From assembly GCA_017577575.1 (NCBI GenBank), contig PKRG01000039.1:1-9301 (forward strand): a stretch of DNA of 9,301 nucleotides, read 5' to 3'. Position numbers and translations under genes: made by a program. Positions within the stretch are counted from its first letter, which is position 1. Each line of letters begins with the position of its first letter. Source of the DNA: Acidimicrobiia bacterium. Its GTDB lineage: Bacteria; Actinomycetota; Acidimicrobiia; Spongiisociales; ZC4RG35. Below are positions 1 through 5,053 of this stretch, in pieces. The notes under the pieces are model-generated. The model searched no databases, was not told the DNA's origin, and worked only from the letters and a program-made list of their open reading frames with translations.

Positions 1-62
1 AAGCCCTTGTCGATCAGCTCGGCGACCTTCTGACGGGTGGGGGTTTCGTCGTCTCTAGCCAT
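1..62 (-). CDS. 5' end of a small, possibly DNA-binding protein (partial)
   Basis: The reverse strand has an ATG at 62-60 followed by 20 open codons to the window edge, reading MARDDETPTRQKVAELIDKG. The stretch TRQKVAELIDKG resembles the first helix of a helix-turn-helix domain, but the recognition helix is off the window, so the family cannot be fixed. It is transcribed away from the XRE-like gene at 219-470, and the region between them carries repeated GGTTG/CAACC dyads and a perfect reverse-strand TTGACA at 102-97. No Shine-Dalgarno lies upstream. If the -10-like TACCTT (78-73) is used, the RNA would begin about 4 nt before the ATG. A divergent regulator pair with shared operators is the simplest reading; that is inference. 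Confidence 0.5.
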   Translation of the reverse strand, partial: MARDDETPTRQKVAELIDKG

Positions 63-72
63 GTGAGGTTGC

Positions 73-102
73 AAGGTACCTTACAACCTTGGGTGTTGTC
101 AA
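73..102 (-). promoter_or_regulatory. Candidate leftward promoter for the partial gene at 1-62
   Basis: On the reverse strand a perfect -35 hexamer TTGACA lies at 102-97. It is followed after 18 nt by TACCTT (78-73), a weak -10 with 3 of 6 matches. The -35 sits inside the dyad at 95-103 and the -10 inside the palindrome at 66-89, so a bound protein would block the promoter. The expected start point is near 66. Confidence 0.45.
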
Positions 103-140
103 CCACCCTCGCTTGGTGTAGGCCAAACAACATGTTTAGG

Positions 141-169
141 TTGACAACCTCACGGGTAGACGGTTGAAT
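141..169 (+). promoter_or_regulatory. Candidate rightward promoter for the XRE-like gene
   Basis: A perfect TTGACA (141-146) is followed, after exactly 17 nt, by TTGAAT (164-169), which matches 4 of 6 consensus -10 bases including the closing AAT. The -35 is embedded in the perfect dyad at 138-150 and the -10 in the dyad at 162-177. Transcription would begin near 176, leaving a leader of about 40 nt that contains the ribosome binding site AAGGAG at 202-207. Confidence 0.6.
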
Positions 170-218
170 TAACAACCCACCAGGAAGGGTGGGGCATAGA
201 CAAGGAGAGACATCCCCC

Positions 219-470
219 ATGGCCACCAGGACGAAGACAATCGCAGACCTGCTCAGACAGAAGCGGGCCGGAGGCGCGAAGGCCCCGATCTATCGTCGTC
301 TCCACGTTTCGCCCCAGACCTATGACGCCTGGGAAGCTGGGATGTACGTCCCCAGCCCCGAGCACGGAACCAAGCTCGCCGAGTACCTGGAGATGGACGA
401 GCGAGAAGTAGCGTGGCTGCTCTACGTCAGCTCCAAGGTCGCGAATTCGAATCGCGCTAAGGGCCTCTAG
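219..470 (+). CDS. Small XRE-like helix-turn-helix protein
   Basis: An 83-residue protein. ATG 219 is chosen over the in-frame GTG at 189 because AAGGAG (202-207) lies 11 nt upstream of it. Residues about 9-65 follow the Cro/C1-XRE pattern: a first helix (IADLLRQKR), a recognition-helix segment (VSPQTYDAWEAG, where XRE proteins usually read vs..tis.wE.G), then a P-S-x-E-x-x-x-K-L-A-E-Y-L stretch matching the usual PS.e.l.kia..L segment. There is no other domain, so it is probably a small repressor or Cro-like switch protein. It is divergent from the partial gene at 1-62, with shared dyads between. Its last residues K-G-L and the TAG stop lie in the first 10 nt of tRNA-Lys (461-470), so the two genes share sequence and probably a transcript. 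Fold call fairly sure; target inferred. Confidence 0.8.
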   Translation: MATRTKTIADLLRQKRAGGAKAPIYRRLHVSPQTYDAWEAGMYVPSPEHGTKLAEYLEMDEREVAWLLYVSSKVANSNRAKGL

Positions 471-533
471 CTCAATTGGCAGAGCAGCGGGCTTTTAACC
501 CGTTGGTTCAGGGTTCGAGTCCCTGGGGGCCCA
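461..533 (+). tRNA. tRNA-Lys (anticodon UUU)
   Basis: A complete 73-nt cloverleaf. The acceptor stem GGGCCTC (461-467) pairs with GGGGCCC (526-532), with one G-T wobble. The D stem is GCTC/GAGC (470-473, 482-485) with GG in the loop. The anticodon stem GCGGG/CCCGT (487-491, 499-503) encloses loop CTTTTAA, giving anticodon TTT at 494-496. The T arm is CAGGG-TTCGAGT-CCCTG (509-525). The discriminator is A533 and no CCA is encoded. The first 10 nt are also the end of the XRE-like CDS. I see no convincing -35/-10 pair immediately upstream, so it may be transcribed from the XRE promoter. A 5-bp inverted repeat (CGCGA 440-444, TCGCG 452-456) sits just before the 5' end. A pyrimidine-rich run follows, without a clear terminator. 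Confidence 0.97.
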
Positions 534-582
534 CTCCGTCCTCCGTCTTCCTTCGTCTGTCGGGTCATCTGCGGTGCGTAGG

Positions 583-633
583 TAGCATCACCATCTAGGT
601 TGCATAACTATCTAGACAGCATTACTATCTAGT
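583..633. repeat. Three exact tandem 17-bp repeats, likely PadR operators
   Basis: Units at 583-599, 600-616 and 617-633 read TAGCATCACCATCTAGG, TTGCATAACTATCTAGA and CAGCATTACTATCTAGT. Twelve of 17 positions are identical in all three: GCAT, AC and ATCTAG. Each unit is partly dyad-symmetric around CTAG, best at 608-619 (CTATCTAGACAG, 5 of 6 pairs complementary). The array ends 3 nt before the GTG start of the padR-family gene and overlaps its promoter. Autoregulation by the PadR protein is the natural inference; PadR proteins bind dyads in their own promoters. Confidence 0.85.
600..628 (+). promoter_or_regulatory. Promoter built from the 17-bp repeats
   Basis: TTGCAT (600-605, repeat unit 2) and TACTAT (623-628, unit 3; 4 of 6 -10 matches including T1, A2 and T6) are separated by 17 nt. 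The predicted start point falls at about 635-636, exactly on the GTG of the padR gene, so the mRNA would be leaderless. A bound repressor on units 2-3 would cover both hexamers. Confidence 0.55.
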
Positions 634-635
634 TG

Positions 636-1001
636 GTGGAGCAGACCACCGGACGTGACCCCCAATGGCTGCGAGGAGTCCTACCTCTTCTCGTCCTGGC
701 CATCCTGGAGCGAGGGGAGACATACGGCTACGACCTCGCTCGTCAACTCGACGAGGCCGGCCTGGGTCACATCAAAGGAGGGACTCTGTATCCCGTCCTC
801 GGTCGGCTCGAGACCACCGGACTGGTCGACGTCCGCTGGGACGGGTCGACCGGACCCGGCCCCGCCCGCAAGTACTACCGATTGAATGCCGCGGGAAGAA
901 ATGAACTCGCGCGAAGCGCTTCTGCCTGGCTGGGGTTCGCCCGGCGGGTGGAGGACGTGCTCGCCGAAGCCGTGGAGGAGGCACTCGATGACACCAAGTG
1001 A
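636..1001 (+). CDS. PadR-family transcriptional regulator
   Basis: A 121-residue protein. Residues about 12-85 form the PadR winged helix: V-L-P-L-L-V-L-A-I-L then G-E-T-Y-G-Y-D-L, the recognition segment with G-T-L-Y-P-V-L-G-R-L-E (49-59), and a wing ending in R-K-Y-Y-R-L. A short C-terminal helix (SAWLGFARRVEDVLAEAVEEAL) fits the dimerisation helix. There is no Shine-Dalgarno. GTG 636 is chosen because it sits 8 nt after the -10 and would be leaderless; TTG 633 is the alternative and adds one residue. The gene overlaps the downstream membrane-protein gene by 14 nt, so the two are co-translated. PadR/HAAS pairs are a known arrangement in which the membrane partner is the regulated gene. The ligand is unknown. 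Confidence 0.92.
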   Translation: MEQTTGRDPQWLRGVLPLLVLAILERGETYGYDLARQLDEAGLGHIKGGTLYPVLGRLETTGLVDVRWDGSTGPGPARKYYRLNAAGRNELARSASAWLGFARRVEDVLAEAVEEALDDTK

Positions 1002-1578
1002 TGTCGCTTACTTCAACGACCTGACGGTCCATCTGCGCCTGGCAGGGCTGTCGGGGGACGAGATCGGAGCGGTGATCGAGGAAGCCAAAGATCACCTCGC
1101 GCTATCCGGGGAAACGCCGGAGAAAGCGTTCGGCCCAGCCGAGGGTTACGCCCGCCAAGTCGCTCGGTCGCGTGGCGCAGTGGCTTCGCGGCTCACGCTC
1201 TCGGATCTCCTGTTCGGGGCGTTGCTTATCGCCGGGTGTTGGGGGCTGCTGGCCGGGCTCTTCGCTCTCGCTTCGTCCCGGCCGGTGACGTTGCGGCCTG
1301 GCCATGTGCTCGGCCTGGGAATCGTCTTCGCGGGCCTGGCCTGGCCCGTCTGGGCGGCGTTCGAAGCATTCCTTCGCGGACGAGTGGGTGTTGCCCGCCC
1401 CGCCGCAGCGATGACTCTCGTGATCGCGCTGGTCGTAGCTGCCGCAGCTTGGAAGGAACCAGTGTTGGCTTCGGTGCCGGCTCCGGCCGTCGTCCTCGCT
1501 TCTGCCGTGGTGATGGCGCTCAGCGGGTTCTGGGCGCGGCGCCTGCGCAAGCCGATACGGCGACCTACGAGCAGCTAG
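988..1578 (+). CDS. HAAS-domain-like membrane protein, PadR partner
   Basis: A 196-residue protein. ATG 988 lies inside the end of padR and has a strong ribosome binding site, GGAGGAGG at 974-981, 6 nt upstream. Residues about 5-62 form a helical soluble head (DLTVHLRLAGLSGDEIGAVI, then E-E-A-K-D-H-L and a PEKAFGPAEGYARQVA segment) resembling the HAAS domain that follows PadR genes. Four hydrophobic segments follow (about 73-94, 105-127, 139-154, 160-181), then a basic tail FWARRLRKPIRR. The layout, a cytoplasmic helical sensor fused to a small membrane bundle, suggests an envelope-signal or transport-related role, but no substrate can be named. Confident in topology and pairing; function is inferred from context. 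Confidence 0.85.
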   Translation: MTPSDVAYFNDLTVHLRLAGLSGDEIGAVIEEAKDHLALSGETPEKAFGPAEGYARQVARSRGAVASRLTLSDLLFGALLIAGCWGLLAGLFALASSRPVTLRPGHVLGLGIVFAGLAWPVWAAFEAFLRGRVGVARPAAAMTLVIALVVAAAAWKEPVLASVPAPAVVLASAVVMALSGFWARRLRKPIRRPTSS

Positions 1579-1627
1579 GACGCCGCCCCGTCTTCGCCGC
1601 TTCGGCAATCGGAACGCGCCGGGCGTC
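1579..1627. terminator. Weak inverted repeats between convergent genes
   Basis: Between the HAAS gene and the converging hydrolase gene, GACGCC (1579-1584) pairs with GGCGTC (1622-1627), the latter inside the hydrolase stop region. An inner GCCG-CTT-CGGC hairpin lies at 1596-1606. No T-run follows either arm. It may be a bidirectional terminator of GC-hairpin type, or chance in GC-rich DNA. Confidence 0.25.
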
Positions 1628-2441
1628 AGCCGTGCGGGTGTCTGGGCCCGAAACGCTGGACCTGCCAGGAGTAGAAGTCGCTGACCCACTCCCACCCGGG
1701 CCTCGGCGCGGTGATCCTCGGGTCATCGGTTCCCGCGCCGTCGCCCAGGGAGTCCAAGTAGGCACGATCCATCTCGATCCTCTTCCGGAACTCGACGGCA
1801 TCGCCGGCCGACCCGTGCCCCGGAACGAACACATCGATCCCATCCGCCACCTGCTCGAAGAGGTCGAGGGCTGCTAGATAATCGCCGAGCGGGCTGGCCG
1901 CCCCGGGATCGGGCATCGGCACCAAGACGTCGGACACCATGTCGCCGGCGGCGAGCACGCCCCGGTCCTCGACCAGCAACGCGGCATGTCCCTGGGCGTG
2001 GCCGCGGTGCTCGATGATCCGCACCTGCGGCCCTTCCCAAGGGACATGTCGAGTCGCCGGGGACAATCCGGTGACGAGGCCGAACAGATCCAGCGGGATG
2101 TCAGCGGCGAACTCGGGAGGCAAACCTTCAGTGAAGTACTTGCGCCATTCCGGATCCGCCAGCTGGTCTCGTAGGAAATCAGCGCAGCCGGCCGTACCGT
2201 AACGAGGCGCATCACCGAAGTCCGGGTGCCCCAAGGCATGGTCCCAATCCGGGTGGGTGGCGAAGCCGGCAACGACAGCATGGTCGAGTGCGGCGAGGTC
2301 GAGGGCGATCTGTGCCATCTCTTGCTCTGTGATTCCCGGATCGACCAGCAGCGCCCCGGCGTCACCTTCCACGACGACGGCGTTGCTCTGGATGCATACA
2401 CTTTCATGGACCAGCACCCCGTCCGCCACGCGAGTCAGCAC
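1626..2441 (-). CDS. Metallo-beta-lactamase-fold hydrolase with variant metal motif
   Basis: A 271-residue protein. GTG 2441 is chosen because AGGAGG (2455-2450) lies 8 nt upstream and the protein then opens with the usual strand L-T-R-V-A-D-G-V-L-V-H; the longer open frame runs into the divergent GNAT gene. Family landmarks: G-A-L-L-V-D-P-G (29-36), THPDWDH (62-68), GHAQGH (147-152), A-A-G-D-M (164-168) and V-P-G-H-G (206-210). The usual HxHxDH motif reads H63-P-D65-W-D67-H68, so the second histidine ligand is Asp. The other expected ligands H148, D167 and H209 are present. No signal peptide is seen, so it is probably cytoplasmic. The family hydrolyses many ester, thioester and amide substrates; this one's cannot be told from sequence. 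A -10-like TAACTT lies at 2485-2480. The gene diverges from the GNAT gene. Confidence 0.88.
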   Translation of the reverse strand: MLTRVADGVLVHESVCIQSNAVVVEGDAGALLVDPGITEQEMAQIALDLAALDHAVVAGFATHPDWDHALGHPDFGDAPRYGTAGCADFLRDQLADPEWRKYFTEGLPPEFAADIPLDLFGLVTGLSPATRHVPWEGPQVRIIEHRGHAQGHAALLVEDRGVLAAGDMVSDVLVPMPDPGAASPLGDYLAALDLFEQVADGIDVFVPGHGSAGDAVEFRKRIEMDRAYLDSLGDGAGTDDPRITAPRPGWEWVSDFYSWQVQRFGPRHPHG

Positions 2442-2570
2442 GGCGCTTCCCTCCTCATCGGCGCGTTCGCCTGCACAGAAAGTTACCGCCTCACTCGCTT
2501 GGGAGGAGGTGGAATAGTGCAACGGCCCGTGAGCCAAACGACCTCTCATGGATCGGCACGCCGTGGTATC

Positions 2571-2582
2571 CATGGGCCCATG
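2571..2582. repeat. Perfect 12-bp palindrome over the GNAT start codon
   Basis: CATGGGCCCATG is fully self-complementary and contains the ATG (2580-2582) of the GNAT gene. A weak -10-like TATCCA at 2567-2572 just precedes it. It could be an operator at a leaderless start or a chance palindrome. The rest of the 138-nt divergent region (2442-2579) shows no clear paired promoter. Confidence 0.5.
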
Positions 2583-3152
2583 ACGATCGAGGTCCATCCG
2601 GCAGTGCGCTTCGAAGACGTGGCGACGATGCTGGGCCCGAAGAAGAGTCCCGACGCCAACGTCTGCTGGTGCTTGAGCTACCGGCTCAGCTCGAAGGAGA
2701 ACCGGAGCCTGGTCGGTCCGGCGCGCGGGGAAAAGGTCCGAGAGCTGATCGCCGAAGGCCCGGTCGGGGTTCTCGCCTACGAGGATGGCGAGGTCGTCGG
2801 CTGGGCTGCGGTAGCTCCCCGAGCAGAGACCTCGTTCGCCCGCAACCGCAAGATCCCCCAGATCGACGACCAAGCCGTCTGGTGCGTGTGGTGCATACGA
2901 GTGCGACCCGGTTACCGCGGCAGGGGAATCTCGCATCACCTCCTGCAGGGAGCCGTCGATCTCGCCCGGGAGCAGGGAGCGCCGGTAATCGAGGGCTATC
3001 CGGTCGACAACCGCGGTGAGAAGGTCGACCTCACGATGGCCTACGTCGGAACCCGGTCGCTGTTCGAGCAGGCGGGCTTCACCAAAGTCGCCGACACCGA
3101 CTCCGTTCTCGACGGATTCCCTCGCGTGCTGATGCGGCGCGTCCTGGAATGA
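2580..3152 (+). CDS. GNAT-family N-acetyltransferase
   Basis: A 190-residue protein. The acetyl-CoA-binding motif A is clear at residues about 106-118, I-R-V-R-P-G-Y-R-G-R-G-I-S, carrying the R-x-x-G-x-G signature. Before it lie strands GVLAYEDGEVVGWAAVAP (63-80), and after it AREQGAPVIEGYPVDN. The C-terminal part (T-R-S-L-F-E-Q-A-G-F) is the usual final GNAT segment. It belongs to an actinobacterial GNAT family with an N-terminal C-W-C-L-S-Y (29-34) and a W-C-V-W-C run at 101-105, which gives unusually many Trp/Cys around the active cleft. The acyl acceptor is unknown. ATG 2580 has no Shine-Dalgarno; upstream frames are shadows of the divergent hydrolase. The stop overlaps an ATG (ATGA, 3149-3152) and leads into a decayed gene, suggesting a former operon. 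Confidence 0.9.
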   Translation: MTIEVHPAVRFEDVATMLGPKKSPDANVCWCLSYRLSSKENRSLVGPARGEKVRELIAEGPVGVLAYEDGEVVGWAAVAPRAETSFARNRKIPQIDDQAVWCVWCIRVRPGYRGRGISHHLLQGAVDLAREQGAPVIEGYPVDNRGEKVDLTMAYVGTRSLFEQAGFTKVADTDSVLDGFPRVLMRRVLE

Positions 3153-3161
3153 ACGCGAACC

Positions 3162-3850
3162 ATGGCGACCCTGTCCCCGGTCCCTCTCGAAGAAGTGGTT
3201 GCGTTGGTCCGAGACGCCTCACACCGCATTTCGAGCCCCAGGCCCTCGATCGGCCGCGTCGGAAGGCCCACTACGCCGACACCAACTTCCACTTGCTCGG
3301 TGCTGTGCTCGAGGCCGTGACGGGCGAGCGCATCGCCCACCTGTTCGACGCGTTCCTTTTCGCGCCGTTGGGCATGGCCGACACGTCGTCGTTTCCGCAT
3401 CCGCCCCGGTCAGGGGCCTCGCCCGAGCCCCGACGTGGCGGTCTGGTCGAAGGACGTGGTATTGCGGATCAGTGGGGCTTTGGCCACGCAGAGGGCGAAA
3501 GGCGGAATCGTCTCGACAGTCACCGACCAACTCCGCTTCATGTCGGCTCTCGTCGGCGGTGAGGTCTTCTCCGACCCTTCGACTTGGAACCGGATGACGG
3601 CACGGTTCCACCGGGTCTTTTTCCCGGTCGATTACGGCCTCGGTGTGATGCGCTACGCCCCACCGAGGTGGATGTCACCGGGATTTCGCCTGCCGGCCGT
3701 GGTCGGGCACACCGGTTCGACGGCGACCTGGCTGTTCCACTGCCCCGACCTGGCAGTCGTCATCGCCGGGACATTCGACGTCGCCCAACCGGCACTCCCG
3801 TTCCGATTCGTCCCCCGGATTCTGAGAGAGAGATCGCCGCGATCGGGTGA
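3162..3850 (+). pseudogene. Decayed serine beta-lactamase / PBP-type esterase
   Basis: Homology to the class C beta-lactamase/EstB-like family is spread over three frames. ATG 3162 opens A-T-L-S-P-V-P-L-E-E-V-V-A-L-V-R-D. The frame then switches near 3215-3225 to L-T-P-H-F-E-P...H-Y-A-D-T-N-F-H-L-L-G, the Tyr-x-Asn region, continuing through L-F-A-P-L-G-M-A-D-T-S. It switches again near 3390-3430 to V-A-V-W-S-K-D, G-G-I-V-S-T, then V-V-G-H-T-G-S-T, the KTG-equivalent box. A third shift in the GAGAGAGAG tract at about 3824-3833 restores a plausible end (I-L-R-E-I-A-A-I-G, stop 3848-3850). The N-terminal half with the catalytic Ser-x-x-Lys is missing, so it cannot be active. It abuts the GNAT stop by 9 nt and likely was the second gene of that operon. 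Sequencing error cannot explain the missing half. Confidence 0.82.
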
Positions 3851-3853
3851 CGG

Positions 3854-4330
3854 TCAGACCTTCCAGGTGCTGCGATCGGGAAGTTCGACATCGCCGTACC
3901 CCCGGGCCCGCACTTCAGACACGAGCAGCTCGTACAGGACATAGCTGGAGTGGGGCTCGTAGCTCGCCGCCTCCGCGACGGTATGCCACACCTCGATGGC
4001 GTCCACGCGACGGCCTCGACCACTGAGGAAGAACTCCCCTCCCGTCCCGGCGTTGTCGGGGACGCCGTTGTGCATCGAATACCAGCCGCGTTCTTCGATG
4101 TCCCTGCCCTTGGGCGATGTGGGTTCCATGAACAGATACAGTCCCGAACCGGAGAAGATCGGGGTGACCGGATGCACTCGGGGTCGGCCGGTCGGACGGA
4201 TGGTGGCGAGGTAAGCCGGCCGCGCTCCGAGCAACCGCATGCCGAAGGCGGCGAGCTCCGGCTCCCTGTCTGCAAGTTCGCCCCAGACGACAGCCGGCGT
4301 GTTCGTAGCGGACGCGATCGGTTGCGTCAT
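3854..4330 (-). CDS. Pyridoxamine 5'-phosphate oxidase-like flavin split-barrel protein
   Basis: A 158-residue protein. ATG 4330 is preceded by a purine-rich GAGAGGGG. The region ARPAYLATIRPTGRPRVHPV (36-55), followed by T-P-I-F, then G-L-Y-L-F-M (63-68), then an S-P-K-G-R-D-I-E-E-R (72-81) stretch, is the split beta-barrel of the PNPOx-like superfamily. That superfamily binds FMN or F420 (sometimes haem) at a dimer interface. The C terminus ends in S-T-W-K-V. It is a probable redox enzyme acting on a small molecule; cofactor and substrate cannot be set from sequence, and it lacks full-length PdxH features. It lies 43 nt below the LURP-one-like gene on the same strand, so the two are probably one operon. 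Its stop is 3 nt from the end of the pseudogene. Confidence 0.82.
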   Translation of the reverse strand: MTQPIASATNTPAVVWGELADREPELAAFGMRLLGARPAYLATIRPTGRPRVHPVTPIFSGSGLYLFMEPTSPKGRDIEERGWYSMHNGVPDNAGTGGEFFLSGRGRRVDAIEVWHTVAEAASYEPHSSYVLYELLVSEVRARGYGDVELPDRSTWKV

Positions 4331-4373
4331 GGTCGTCCCCTCTCGACTGTGCGTAGCCGAGCCACCCTGCGGC

Positions 4374-4967
4374 TCAGTAGTCCTTCTGCTTCATCACCAC
4401 GTCGATCGCCAGCGACGCCGCCAATGCCAGGCTCCGGAGTGGCTCCACCGCGGCTGGGGTGAGGTTCACGACGTAGGTGTCGGCGTCGGTGAACAGTTCG
4501 GTGGCGAGGCCTCGCCACTTCTTGGTGACACGAGCCACCTCGTTCGACGAGCTGTCGAAGATGGCGAAGTCCTTCGCCCGCCAGTTCTCGGCTCGTACCT
4601 CTCCGATGCGCGTCCCGGCAGAGTCGTGCACTTCGAAGCGCGCCTTTCCCATCCGGATCTGCTTGCGGATGGATCCGACCGCCGACCCGTCGGACCGGGA
4701 GATCGACAGCCGCATCGAGAACCACGGCTTGTGGATGGTGAGGACGGGAGTGCCGCCCGCGTCCAGAACATCGAGCGTCACGGGCAGCGCCACGTCGAGG
4801 TCGGTCCCGATACGGGCCAACAAGCTGAGGATCGACTGCTGGTCCTGCTCGACGGCGCCGATCTGCGTGCCGGCGCTGTCGAAGATCCGGTACTGGTTGC
4901 GCAACTCGAACAGCTTGCGGCGCTGCTCTACCACGAGCGTCGAGGCCTGGAGAAGGGAGGCGGTCAT
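4374..4967 (-). CDS. LURP-one / phospholipid-scramblase-like (tubby-fold) protein
   Basis: A 197-residue protein. It is built of repeated beta-hairpins with a V-x-D-x-x-G-x-x-I-G-x-V pattern: YRIFDSAGTQIGAVE (26-40), LDVLDAGGTPVLTI (65-78), LSISRSDGSAVGSI (87-100), FEVHDSAGTRIGEV (111-124) and FAIFDSSSNEVARV (134-147). It ends in a hydrophobic helix (about 177-192). This is the layout of the tubby-like superfamily that includes LURP-one-related proteins and phospholipid scramblases, with the C-terminal helix threading the barrel. No signal peptide is seen. Bacterial members are mostly uncharacterised; lipid or membrane association is inferred. ATG 4967 lacks a Shine-Dalgarno, but TACCGT (4981-4976) ends 8 nt before it, so the mRNA may be leaderless. 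The gene is first of a likely pair with the PNPOx-like gene. Confidence 0.8.
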   Translation of the reverse strand: MTASLLQASTLVVEQRRKLFELRNQYRIFDSAGTQIGAVEQDQQSILSLLARIGTDLDVALPVTLDVLDAGGTPVLTIHKPWFSMRLSISRSDGSAVGSIRKQIRMGKARFEVHDSAGTRIGEVRAENWRAKDFAIFDSSSNEVARVTKKWRGLATELFTDADTYVVNLTPAAVEPLRSLALAASLAIDVVMKQKDY

Positions 4968-5053
4968 GGGCCGAAACGGTATCCGCTGCCGAGAGAGATT
5001 CGAAGCCTCGAAACTCGCTCGTGGTGACTTCGGACGGTCGGTAACTTGCGCGG
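4968..5053. promoter_or_regulatory. Divergent promoter region, LURP-one-like gene / azlC
   Basis: This 86-nt gap has a -10-like hexamer at each side: TACCGT on the minus strand (4981-4976), 8 nt from ATG 4967, and TAACTT on the plus strand (5042-5047), 6 nt from ATG 5054. Neither gene has a Shine-Dalgarno, so both may be leaderless. No good -35 hexamer is seen for either. Confidence 0.4.

Larger units (their letters stand above)
66..177. promoter_or_regulatory. Cluster of GGTTG/CAACC dyad operators between divergent genes
   Basis: Four inverted repeats share the half-site GGTTG/CAACC. At 66-89 a 24-bp palindrome has AGGTTG and CAACCT arms around a GGTACC centre, with one mismatched pair (72/83). 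At 95-103 GTTGTCAAC is perfect. At 138-150 AGGTTGACAACCT is perfect. At 162-177 GGTTG and CAACC arms are separated by 6 nt. The dyads overlap the -10 or -35 elements proposed for both flanking genes, as expected of a repressor-controlled divergent switch. The obvious candidates to bind them are the two flanking proteins. The repeats are seen directly; the binding protein is inferred. Confidence 0.7.

Noticed and set aside
534..582. Terminator after tRNA-Lys
   Set aside because: Only a pyrimidine-rich run with a repeated CTCCGTC; no hairpin followed by T residues.
461..640. tRNA-Lys as an integrated-element attachment site
   Set aside because: No integrase gene and no direct repeat of the tRNA 3' end are seen in the window.
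2226..2579. N-terminal extension of the GNAT frame to 308 residues
   Set aside because: It is antisense to the start of the hydrolase, and GNAT homology begins at ATG 2580.
2442..2939. N-terminal extension of the minus-strand hydrolase frame to 437 residues
   Set aside because: The frame stays open by GC bias only. It overlaps the GNAT gene and lacks family similarity, while GTG 2441 has a strong ribosome site.
4239..5027. Plus-strand open frame of 262 codons opposite the LURP-one-like gene
   Set aside because: The minus strand carries the structured hairpin-repeat protein; the plus translation shows no domain.
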